Assembly: GCA_013152085.1 (NCBI GenBank)
Contig: JAADHC010000002.1
Coordinates: 1 to 61,843 of the forward strand
Reading direction: 5' to 3'
Length of the DNA: 61,843 nt
From: Chlorobiota bacterium
GTDB lineage: Bacteria; Bacteroidota; Bacteroidia; Bacteroidales; VadinHA17
Part shown: positions 53,397 to 60,666 of the stretch, piece by piece
Layout of the letters: every line of letters begins with the position of its first letter
How positions within the stretch are numbered: the stretch's first letter is position 1
Notes under the pieces: model-generated
What the model was told of the DNA's origin: nothing
What the model saw: only the letters and a program-made list of their open reading frames with translations
Databases searched by the model: none
Program-made: the position numbers and the translations under genes

Positions 53397-54179
53397 ATGA
53401 AAACACGGATGTTTATGATTGGATTAGGGTTTGTTTTGATTATGTTAAATGCTTGTACAAAAGATAATACAACACCCGGGATTACAAAAGTTACGCTCAT
53501 TGCCAAAAGTTCGGAGTCGGTCAGTACCCTCAAGAGTGCATTATTGTCTCCGGCTACTGATTCCCTGTTGATTTCTGATTTTCTTGTTCATGTCAGGGAA
53601 ATTGAATTTGGAACCGAAGATTCAGAGAATGAACACATGGAAGATTCCCTTCATTCTGAATTAAAGTTTGAAGGGAGTTATCTATTCGATCTGATACAGG
53701 ATGGTACCCTGGGAGAACAGGTATTGGGACAATTCGATGTTCCGAATAACCGATACAACAAGCTTGAGGTCAAACTCAACAAATACCCGGAAGATGGCGA
53801 GGATACACTTATGCAGGGAAAGACGTTTTACATTGCCGGAATAATCAATGCCCAACCTTTTGAATTCTGGTCTGACTTGACGGATGAACTGGAAGTGGAA
53901 TTCCCGGACAGCTCGTCCTTCCAACTTACCGGTAATGATTTGTCCTTATACATAGATTTTCATATTGACCAGATCAGGGCTGCGTTACTCGGTGCCGGAT
54001 TTGCCGCTGCTATAGATGGCAACGGAAACGGAGTTATTGAGATAAATCCTGAAAATCCGGACGGCAACCGGGATTTGTACCGGTCAATTCAACATCTGAT
54101 CAAAAAATCTGTGGATATGGATAATGACGACAGCAACGAAAATGATGAGAGTCATCATCAGGAGGGTAATCACGGTTGA
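53397..54179 (+). CDS. DUF4382-like lipoprotein
   Basis: A 260-residue lipoprotein (signal LGFVLIMLNAC). The mature part is beta-rich with the phrases LISDFLVHVREIEFG and VPNNRYNKLEVKLN, reminiscent of DUF4382 proteins. An Asp/Asn/Gly-rich stretch (IDGNGNGVIEINPENPDGNR) looks like a calcium-binding loop. The tail is rich in Asp, Asn and His. It ends at a strong terminator, so it is the last gene of the ECF unit. Confidence 0.6.
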   Translation: MKTRMFMIGLGFVLIMLNACTKDNTTPGITKVTLIAKSSESVSTLKSALLSPATDSLLISDFLVHVREIEFGTEDSENEHMEDSLHSELKFEGSYLFDLIQDGTLGEQVLGQFDVPNNRYNKLEVKLNKYPEDGEDTLMQGKTFYIAGIINAQPFEFWSDLTDELEVEFPDSSSFQLTGNDLSLYIDFHIDQIRAALLGAGFAAAIDGNGNGVIEINPENPDGNRDLYRSIQHLIKKSVDMDNDDSNENDESHHQEGNHG

Positions 54180-54194
54180 ATGTTCCATAACGGA

Positions 54195-54220
54195 AAAATC
54201 CCGGCCCCGCCCGGGATTTT
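54195..54220 (+). terminator. Rho-independent terminator of the ECF operon
   Basis: A perfect 10-bp stem, AAAATCCCGG/CCGGGATTTT, with loop CCCCGC, ending in TTTTCTTG. It follows the lipoprotein stop by 15 bases. The AraC gene ends convergently at 54258, so the A-run on the other side may also stop leftward transcription. Confidence 0.8.
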
Positions 54221-54257
54221 CTTGTTTCACCGGGAATATCGAGACCGTCAACGGGAA

Positions 54258-54824
54258 TTAAACCGTGTCAAGGGGTTTCCGGGAAGTATTTTCTTTAAAC
54301 CTGGAAGGGGTAAGCCCCGTAATTTTCTTAAATTGTGCCGAGAGGTGATGTACGCTGCTGAAGCCGGTTTTCCAGGCAATCTCACTCAGGGTCAACTCAT
54401 CATAAGAGAGCAGTTCCTTGACCCTTTCAATACGCTGGAGAATATAATACTTTTCGATCGTGGACTCCTGGTGTTTTGAAAACAGTGAGGAGAGAAATTT
54501 ATAATCATGATGCAGAACATCGGCCAGGTAGCCGGAGAGACTTACCCCGGCCGGATAATCTTCCGTATAATGTACATGCTCGATGATCCGGGCTTTGATA
54601 TCTTCAACCAGTTGCGTTTCCTTATCAATAATGAGGTCAAATCCCTCTGCCTGCAATGATTTGCTGATCAGTTGCATATCTTCTTCTTCCGGATGGCCTT
54701 CAATATGAACTTTACCCAGTTCGATATGGGTTACGTGCCATTCAAGTTTTTCCAGTTCACTACGTACCGTGCGGATGCAGCGATCACAAACCATATTCTT
54801 AATATGCAGGATCGTGGTTTCCAT
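54258..54824 (-). CDS. AraC family regulator with CxxC metal-binding N-terminus
   Basis: A 188-residue regulator. The N-terminal 65 residues look like a degenerate HMA domain: THILHIKNMVC-like start (ILHIKNMVCDRCIRTVRSEL) with Cys13 and Cys16, then a KVHIEG strand. Residues about 85-180 form the AraC DNA-binding half (ELTLSEIAWKTGFSSVHHLS and AQFKKITGLTPSRFK). A copper- or similar metal-sensing activator is a good guess. It is a candidate for the factor that binds the shared dyads, but nothing in the sequence proves it. Confidence 0.85.
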   Translation of the reverse strand: METTILHIKNMVCDRCIRTVRSELEKLEWHVTHIELGKVHIEGHPEEEDMQLISKSLQAEGFDLIIDKETQLVEDIKARIIEHVHYTEDYPAGVSLSGYLADVLHHDYKFLSSLFSKHQESTIEKYYILQRIERVKELLSYDELTLSEIAWKTGFSSVHHLSAQFKKITGLTPSRFKENTSRKPLDTV

Positions 54825-54982
54825 GATGATTTTTTCTTACGGGTAAATATACGGAAAAACTTTATTTGAACGCTATGTTGTTTAGACTGAATCCGGAAAT
54901 ATTTCGACTTTGATCTGTCTCTGCGTTTGCTGATCTGTTACCGGAGAATATTACACAACCTGTCGTTTATCAGACAATCAGG

Positions 54983-56314
54983 TTATAAAGTGACAAAATG
55001 TATTTTATAGGTTCTGTACCCGAAAATGGCAATGACGATAAAGCTGATCAGGGGAAGGATAAAAGAGACGCGTACCGCAGGCATGAACAACAGAGTGCCC
55101 TGGTCAATAATCAGGCCCTGAAGGGGAGGCATCAGTGCACCGCCGACAATGGCCATGACCAGACCGGCAGCGCCGATCTTGGCATCATCGTCCTGCATCC
55201 CGCGCAGGGAGATACCGTAAATGGTAGGGAACATGATCGACATGAACAATGAGGTCAGAATCAGGAACCAGAGGCCGGCCATTCCCTGGACGAAGATCGT
55301 TCCCAGAATCGTGAGTATTCCCCCGGCAGCAAAGAATGTCAACATTTTCCCGGCATGAATGTATTTCATGAGAAAAGTGCCGATAAACCTGCCGGAAAGG
55401 AAAATGATCATAGCAATGATATTGTAATTCTGACTGTTTGCTTTGGTAAGTCCCAGGTTCTCTCCATACTGGATAATAAATGTCCAGCACATGATCTGCG
55501 CGCCAACATAAAAAACCTGGGCAATTACCCCTTCCCGGTATTTCCGGTAAGTTTTTTCCCTGAAAAGCCGTTTGAAAACATCAGCGGTTTTTGAGGTGAT
55601 CTTACTTTTGTTCCTCGGCATTTTTACAACAGCAATAATAATGGCAATGGCCAGCACGACTATTCCGATCATCAGGTATGGATTACGGATAACAACCAGG
55701 TCGTGTGCACGAATGGCAAGTTTCCCGGATTCCGGTAAAGTAGGGAAGATCAGTGCCCCTGCAGCATTGCGCTCATCCGATTGCAGGGCGGCCAGGATAA
55801 AGCGGGAGGCAACAAACATCCCGATCAGCGAACCCATCGGATTGAAAGATTGCGCAAAATTTAGCCTGCGTGTTGCCGTTTCCTCACTGCCCATGGATAA
55901 AATATATGGATTTGCCGTTGTCTCCAGGAATGCCAGTCCAAAAGTCAGTATATAATAAGCCACCAGGAAAAATCCGAATTCTTCAAATTGTGCGGCTGGA
56001 TAAAAGAGAAATGCCCCGGTAGCATATAATCCCAAACCCAACAGTACGCCGGTTTTATAAGAATATTTCTTGACAATAAGTGCAGCAGGGATAGCCATGG
56101 TGGCATAGCCCCCGTAAAAGGCAAATTGTACGAGCGCTGCTTTGGCATTGGAAATTTCCATGACGGTTTTAAAAGCAGCTACCAGCGGATTGGTAATATC
56201 ATTGGCAAATCCCCAGAGCGGGAAAAGAATCGTAATCAGTATAAACGGGATGAGAACTGTTCCGGGAACAAGTTTTTCCTTCTTTTTCGTATTCTGAAAA
56301 CTTACAGATGCCAT
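54983..56314 (-). CDS. FucP-type sugar:proton symporter (MFS)
   Basis: Sugar permease of the fucose/glucose/galactose branch of the major facilitator superfamily. The ATG at 56314 gives 443 residues and about 12 helices. FucP features are FPLWGFANDITNPLVAAFK (helix 1 with Asn-Asp), FLETTANPYILSMG (helix 4) and ARRLNFAQSFNPMGSLIGMF-like text (TRRLNFAQSFNPMGSLIGMF). The last helices run to LISFIVIAIFGYRT. Substrate not set by motif. It stands alone between the AraC gene and the Rieske gene. Confidence 0.88.
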   Translation of the reverse strand: MASVSFQNTKKKEKLVPGTVLIPFILITILFPLWGFANDITNPLVAAFKTVMEISNAKAALVQFAFYGGYATMAIPAALIVKKYSYKTGVLLGLGLYATGAFLFYPAAQFEEFGFFLVAYYILTFGLAFLETTANPYILSMGSEETATRRLNFAQSFNPMGSLIGMFVASRFILAALQSDERNAAGALIFPTLPESGKLAIRAHDLVVIRNPYLMIGIVVLAIAIIIAVVKMPRNKSKITSKTADVFKRLFREKTYRKYREGVIAQVFYVGAQIMCWTFIIQYGENLGLTKANSQNYNIIAMIIFLSGRFIGTFLMKYIHAGKMLTFFAAGGILTILGTIFVQGMAGLWFLILTSLFMSIMFPTIYGISLRGMQDDDAKIGAAGLVMAIVGGALMPPLQGLIIDQGTLLFMPAVRVSFILPLISFIVIAIFGYRTYKIHFVTL

Positions 56315-56558
56315 GATCAACGCAGATGAATGATTTTTTGCGAGGATCAAATGTAAAAATATTTTTCAATTCGTCTTTTGCTACAGAAAAATAAGATACA
56401 TGGAATCGTTTTCCAGGTCCGGATAACTCATCCGGATCTTGCTGTTTTCCGGATATACCCGGGTGATACTGAGAGTCCGCAATCCATTGTCACGTTTCAT
56501 TACCAGATTGTTTGCGATATCATCGGTATGTGTCCCGGAGTGAAAATCGAAAATATTT

Positions 56559-56813
56559 TCACGGGTGACCTTTTCCTGTGCAGGAGTGGTAATCCCAGCC
56601 GTGCCAGGGACAGCGCAGGATCCCGTTTTCGATGCTTCCTTCACCCAGCGGTCCGCCCTGATGCGGGCAGGCATTGTCCAGGGCACAGATCTTCCCTTCG
56701 AACGGGGATAATGCCACCTGCCGGTGACCAGCCGAAACGGTGGTAACCCGCCCTTCGGCAATGTCATTCCTGGTATTCAATACCTTGAACCAAATGTGGT
56801 TTGTTGCTGTCAT
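56559..56813 (-). CDS. Rieske [2Fe-2S] ferredoxin, C-terminally short
   Basis: An 84-residue Rieske protein with both ligand boxes: Cys49-x-His51 (ACPHQGGPLGEG) and Cys68-Pro-Trp-His71 (RCPWHGWDYHSC). Family members are usually about 100 residues; here the frame stops right after CTGKGHP, before the last two strands. The region downstream (56381-56558) stays open in another frame with a protein-like end, so a frameshift or a remnant is possible. Its ATG overlaps the stop of the preceding gene by four bases. It probably transfers electrons to a partner enzyme of the ergothioneine-type operon. Confidence 0.75.
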   Translation of the reverse strand: MTATNHIWFKVLNTRNDIAEGRVTTVSAGHRQVALSPFEGKICALDNACPHQGGPLGEGSIENGILRCPWHGWDYHSCTGKGHP

Positions 56814-57679
56814 GGTGATATGATTATTTCAGAAAGGATCTCCAGGCCGGAACGAAAAAAAGAATCTGCCACTCCGGCCTGTGTTCCGGCAGATGTCTGC
56901 CGGAGGATTTCAGACAACCTGAGTATGCCTCCGCTCCATCCGGTGGTAATCCACTCACCGGCTTCCGGCGAAGGTAAGGTCTTCATATCGGGGGCGGATG
57001 ATTCGGACCAGAAACTCAGGTAAAAATAGGGCTCATTGACTATCGTGTCGGGAATAGCCAGGCCAATACCGAAAGAAACCGAAACATTTCCCTCACGGTT
57101 CTTTTTTACCGGGATGAACGTCCCCGTGTCAAAATGATGCGGCCAGATACGAACCGGCGGTACATCCGGATAGCGGGAGGCAATCTTTTGGAGGATGAAT
57201 GCTGCGTTGTACCGGTACGCTGTATTTTCCTGAAAATAAATTTTATCCGGCAGAATGAATGTTGCACCCTTATCCACGGCGTGTTGAGGGATCGTATAAT
57301 GCAATTCATCTTTCAGAAGGGAAGTATCTATCCCGGCATTGCTGAGATGTTCTTTAACTTCCCGGAAGATTTGCAACCTGGTTTTTCCGGCAAGGGAAAG
57401 TATGTCCGTAAAATCCAGGTTCTTATCGGGCAGGCAGAGCGTAAGATTATTCATGTCCAGAGCCAGCCTGGTTCCGTTTGATAACGGGTTCCCGGCCAGC
57501 AGATTCTTACCGGGAATAAATTCCATATTTGTATTACTGTCGTCCGGCACCTGTGGCAGCAGATGCCGTCCGGCAAGCGCAATGAATTGTGCTGCATGAT
57601 GCTGAAGCTGTAATGCTTCATGGAGTTCCGTACCAAAAGGCAGGGAAAGTTTCTTCCAGTTGTTTTTTTCAGGTTGCAC
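56810..57679 (-). CDS. Hypothetical protein of the ergothioneine-type operon
   Basis: A 289-residue soluble protein I do not recognise. No signal or membrane segment. It begins WKKLSLPFGTELHEALQLQH and QHHAAQFIALAGRHLLPQVP, then holds beta-rich stretches such as VSVSFGIGLAIPDTIVNEPYF. Pro, His and Trp are common in the middle (RIWPHHFDTGTFI), which could hold a metal or ligand site. It lies 12 bases after the DUF427 gene and overlaps the Rieske gene, so it belongs to the same unit. Confidence 0.7.
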   Translation of the reverse strand: MQPEKNNWKKLSLPFGTELHEALQLQHHAAQFIALAGRHLLPQVPDDSNTNMEFIPGKNLLAGNPLSNGTRLALDMNNLTLCLPDKNLDFTDILSLAGKTRLQIFREVKEHLSNAGIDTSLLKDELHYTIPQHAVDKGATFILPDKIYFQENTAYRYNAAFILQKIASRYPDVPPVRIWPHHFDTGTFIPVKKNREGNVSVSFGIGLAIPDTIVNEPYFYLSFWSESSAPDMKTLPSPEAGEWITTGWSGGILRLSEILRQTSAGTQAGVADSFFRSGLEILSEIIISP

Positions 57680-57691
57680 GATCCGGGGTTT

Positions 57692-57973
57692 TTATTTTAT
57701 GATCTCCACACCACGCCAAAAGGCGATACGATCCTTAATGGCTTCGGCCTGGCTGCTGGGTTCGGGATAATACCAGGCAGCATCCTTGTTAATCTTCCCA
57801 TCCACTTTGAGATGGTAATATGATGCCTGTCCTTTCCAGTGGCACATCGTGTGGGTATCACTGTCGGCTAAAAAATCCTTTTTGACAGCTTCAACCGGGA
57901 AATAATGATTTCCTTCAATAATTACAGTATCATCGCTTTCTGCGATAACCTTTCCATTCCATATTGCTTTCAT
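57692..57973 (-). CDS. DUF427 domain protein
   Basis: A 93-residue protein of the DUF427 family. MKAIWNGKVIAESDDTVIIEG at the start, YFPVEAVKKDF, and THTMCHWKGQASYYHL are typical, as is AAWYYPEPSSQAEAI near the end. Members occur in many bacteria, function unknown; the conserved CxWKG may be a binding site. It follows the methyltransferase gene by about 30 bases. Confidence 0.9.
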   Translation of the reverse strand: MKAIWNGKVIAESDDTVIIEGNHYFPVEAVKKDFLADSDTHTMCHWKGQASYYHLKVDGKINKDAAWYYPEPSSQAEAIKDRIAFWRGVEIIK

Positions 57974-58002
57974 AATCTGATTTTGTTTTTGTGTACAACT
58001 TG

Positions 58003-58965
58003 TTATTCTCTGATCCAGAGAGTGTCTGTAAAATACAACCTCCGGTCAGTAAAGTTTTTAATGATTTTAAAGTCATAATATCCTGCCAGGGCATATATCT
58101 CTGACAAATCATATTTTCTTGACAGTTCCATAAATACCGGTTCCCACCGGTAAAAGCGGAACCTTTGTTCCAGCAGGGCGATATTCACATCCTGATCTTT
58201 TACAGAGATCAGAAAGCTTTTTACATCCCCTGAAAGCGGGTTATATTCGGTATGATGTTCAAACTGATCCGGATTAAAATTTGCCTTAAGTTCACGGTTC
58301 AACCGGATAAGATGATTCATTGTAAAGGTTGTAGTGATTCCGTGGGGGTCGTGGTATGCCGCAAGAATAATCTCAGGAGATTTTTTCAGATCAAAACCGA
58401 TCAAAACCATGTCGCCTTTTTGCGTAAAGCCTCTCAATTGTTTAAAAAACAGGGATAATTCGTCAGGAGAGAAATTTCCTATGTTGGCACCGAGAAAGAA
58501 GATGACCTTTCTACGTCCTGTATTCCTTCCGTGATGTTGCATAATAAGAAAATAATCACCGGTTAAAGGTTTTATATCCAGAGCAGGCATTTTCCGTTTT
58601 AATTTTCTTACCATCTCCTCCATGGCCCGCTCACTGATATCTACGGGTATGTACCGGAAGTTTACCTTTCTTTTATGGAGATGATCCAGCAGGATGCTGG
58701 TCTTTGACCCGTCCCCCGACCCGAATTCGATGAGGTCGAATCCCTGCCGGTCTGATTCCAGCGCATCCACAATCTTTTCTTTCAGGTTTCTGAAAATTTC
58801 CAGTTCACAGTTTGTCAGGTAATATTCGGGCATTTGCATGATCTGCCTGAATAATTCACTACCCTTGTCATCATATAAATGTTTTGCAAGGAGGTATTTG
58901 GGTGCTGAAGATAATCCCCGTAAAGTATCTGTAGCAAGATCGGAAACAATTACAGGCCAGCTCAT
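58003..58965 (-). CDS. eanA: L-histidine N-alpha-methyltransferase (EgtD/EanA-like)
   Basis: Trimethylates the alpha-amino group of histidine to hercynine, using SAM. The 320 residues carry the SAM-binding IEFGSGDGSKTSILLD near 79-94 and FFLGANIGNFSPDEL near 156-170. MELSRKYDL at about 279-287 keeps a Glu and Ser (Glu280, Ser282) that match the histidine-binding pair of EgtD. It directly follows the rhodanese gene, sharing bases at TAATG. No EgtB (oxygen-dependent C-S bond forming) gene is in the window, which points to the anaerobic EanA/EanB route. Confidence 0.85.
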   Translation of the reverse strand: MSWPVIVSDLATDTLRGLSSAPKYLLAKHLYDDKGSELFRQIMQMPEYYLTNCELEIFRNLKEKIVDALESDRQGFDLIEFGSGDGSKTSILLDHLHKRKVNFRYIPVDISERAMEEMVRKLKRKMPALDIKPLTGDYFLIMQHHGRNTGRRKVIFFLGANIGNFSPDELSLFFKQLRGFTQKGDMVLIGFDLKKSPEIILAAYHDPHGITTTFTMNHLIRLNRELKANFNPDQFEHHTEYNPLSGDVKSFLISVKDQDVNIALLEQRFRFYRWEPVFMELSRKYDLSEIYALAGYYDFKIIKNFTDRRLYFTDTLWIRE

Positions 58966-60284
58966 TATGCAAATATTTTTTTTGATTCAGCATCTTCTGG
59001 AATCCCGGTTTCAACAGGATTCTCCGGATGGCAGCTCCACTCCATCCACCCGCCGTCGTACACAGATACGCGTGGCCAACCCATCAGCCATGCATTCATG
59101 AAAGCTTCACTGCCCCGCCAGCCTGTCCCGCAATAAAAAGCCAGGTGTTTGTCGGGTGTGATCCCGGCATTGGTCCAGTTGGCAGCCAACTCTTCGGCAG
59201 CGCGGATGGTCAGGTCGGGATTACGATAGTTTTCCATATGATAGGCATCACTTCCGCAATTTCCGAAAACAGCTCCCGGGATCCGCCCCTTTTTTTCAAT
59301 GTAATTGTAACCACTAACCTCGCCAGTAAATTCCGGCCAGCTACGGATGCTTACCAGTTCACCGTCTTCAGCTGCAAGAAGCTTTTTTGCTTTTTCCATA
59401 CCGATAATATACTCCGGATGCGCAGGGATAGAAAGTCCAAAATCTTTTTCAGGATGTGGCCGAACGGGTTCTGTGCTGATCCCGAATCCTGCATGTTCCC
59501 ACGCCAGAAAGCTTCCGTTCAGAATTCTGACATCCTCAACCCCGGCATGCATAAGGATTGCCGCACAACGCATAGCTGCCAGTTGCCCGGCCCGTTTCCC
59601 GGGAAAGGTATCTTCGTTTCTGGGATAGGAAAACCTGCCATACAGGACGACCGTCGTATCATATCGTATCCCGTGACGCAGAAGCGCAGCTTCAATCTCT
59701 TCCGGCGTACGGCAATTCCATGTTTCGGGAGCTTCCAGTTCCAGGGTGTTCAAATCAATGGCACCGGGAATATGACCTTCGCGATAATCTTCAATATTGT
59801 CATAATGCGCATGGCATACTACAAATTTGTTTCCTTCGTAGGTGGGAGGATGTTCTTCGGCTTGCAGTTGTTTCAACCATTCCGGATAGATCAGGTGCTT
59901 GTACCGCATCAGTTTTTTCATTGGCAGCTCATCATTCGCAGCCCATTCATCAACAAACCGGTGATAAACGGCAATATTATTATACCCGGCATTGAATAGT
60001 ATTGCTGCCATGTTATTGGTCTCTTCCGGATTGTATCCGTAAATAACAATCGGTTTGTCCGGAATAATCCCTTTGGCTTGCAGAAATTCCGGCAGCTCAA
60101 AATGGTATTTAAACCATTCGAAAGGAAAATTAACCGCTCCTTTTATATGGCCTCCGCGGTGTTCGTCCCTGAATGACCAGCCGTTGAATGCATGTGTAGA
60201 ACGGTTGTCAATGATGAGTTTTTCACCGGAACGGATAAGTTCAACCATCGTACGGGTTGGTATTTCATTAAATTCTTGATCCAT
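58965..60284 (-). CDS. eanB: EanB-like polysulfide sulfurtransferase (rhodanese, three domains)
   Basis: Anaerobic ergothioneine synthase candidate: puts sulfur from polysulfide on C2 of the hercynine imidazole, without oxygen. The 439 residues form three rhodanese domains (about 1-130, 145-275, 285-430). Only the last has a catalytic Cys, in AFYCGTGWRGSEAF (Cys385). Tyr326 (SGYNYIEKKGR) lies 59 residues before it. In Chlorobium EanB the catalytic Cys412 and Tyr353 are also 59 residues apart, and the CGTGWRGS loop is the same as I recall it. The first two domains have IYGYN and VLYGRF where the Cys would sit. A plain thiosulfate sulfurtransferase is the alternative. Confidence 0.8.
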   Translation of the reverse strand: MDQEFNEIPTRTMVELIRSGEKLIIDNRSTHAFNGWSFRDEHRGGHIKGAVNFPFEWFKYHFELPEFLQAKGIIPDKPIVIYGYNPEETNNMAAILFNAGYNNIAVYHRFVDEWAANDELPMKKLMRYKHLIYPEWLKQLQAEEHPPTYEGNKFVVCHAHYDNIEDYREGHIPGAIDLNTLELEAPETWNCRTPEEIEAALLRHGIRYDTTVVLYGRFSYPRNEDTFPGKRAGQLAAMRCAAILMHAGVEDVRILNGSFLAWEHAGFGISTEPVRPHPEKDFGLSIPAHPEYIIGMEKAKKLLAAEDGELVSIRSWPEFTGEVSGYNYIEKKGRIPGAVFGNCGSDAYHMENYRNPDLTIRAAEELAANWTNAGITPDKHLAFYCGTGWRGSEAFMNAWLMGWPRVSVYDGGWMEWSCHPENPVETGIPEDAESKKIFA

Positions 60285-60307
60285 AATTATTCAGGCAGTT
60301 AAAAAAT

Positions 60308-60343
60308 GTGGTGGACAGAAATATTTTTATTTCTGTCCACCAC
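60308..60343 (-). terminator. Perfect 15-bp hairpin with T-run, just before eanB
   Basis: The arms GTGGTGGACAGAAAT and ATTTCTGTCCACCAC enclose a six-base loop. On the minus strand a T and then six T follow at 60307-60301. The eanB ATG lies 16 bases after the T-run. It could be the terminator of whatever lies upstream (a decayed frame ends 15 bases before it), or an attenuator controlling the eanB operon if the promoter is further upstream. Confidence 0.7.
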
Positions 60344-60357
60344 TAAGTTATCAATTT

Positions 60358-60471
60358 TTAAAATAATACATTGGAAGCTTCTTTGTCGTTTAAATATTCC
60401 GATACAAGTCCGGTAGCCGACAAGCTGTAGTCGGTATCTGCTTTTTGTACATTACGGTGTGGTTTTAAGTT
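60358..60471 (-). pseudogene. Possible C-terminal gene remnant upstream of eanB
   Basis: An open stretch of 37 codons on the minus strand, without a start codon, ending at the TAA at 60358-60360. The end (DTDYSLSATGLVSEYLND then KEASNVLF) reads like a real protein C-terminus. A TGA at 60472-60474 interrupts the same frame upstream. The hairpin at 60308-60343 lies where a terminator of that gene should be. Family unknown; chance is possible. Confidence 0.25.
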
Positions 60472-60666
60472 TCAGGTATAGTCGCAGGAAATATCTTTTC
60501 CTGACAGGTAAAAGAGAAAAAATCAGGAATTATTACTCATTTATCCGGAAATAAACCGGTTGAAATCATTGTTTCAGATTTTTATTGCCGGATCCGTACC
60601 GAGACTTATAGAATATATATATTATAATATATAATTATTTCGAAAAGATCGCTGCCTGATCTTCGG

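Noticed and set aside
59028-59999. 323-residue plus-strand gene opposite eanB
   Set aside because: Antisense to the rhodanese gene, which has clear catalytic motifs.
60609-60640. AT-rich stretch as an origin or attachment site
   Set aside because: It is a simple run of TA between two genes with no repeats, DnaA-like boxes or flanking integrase.
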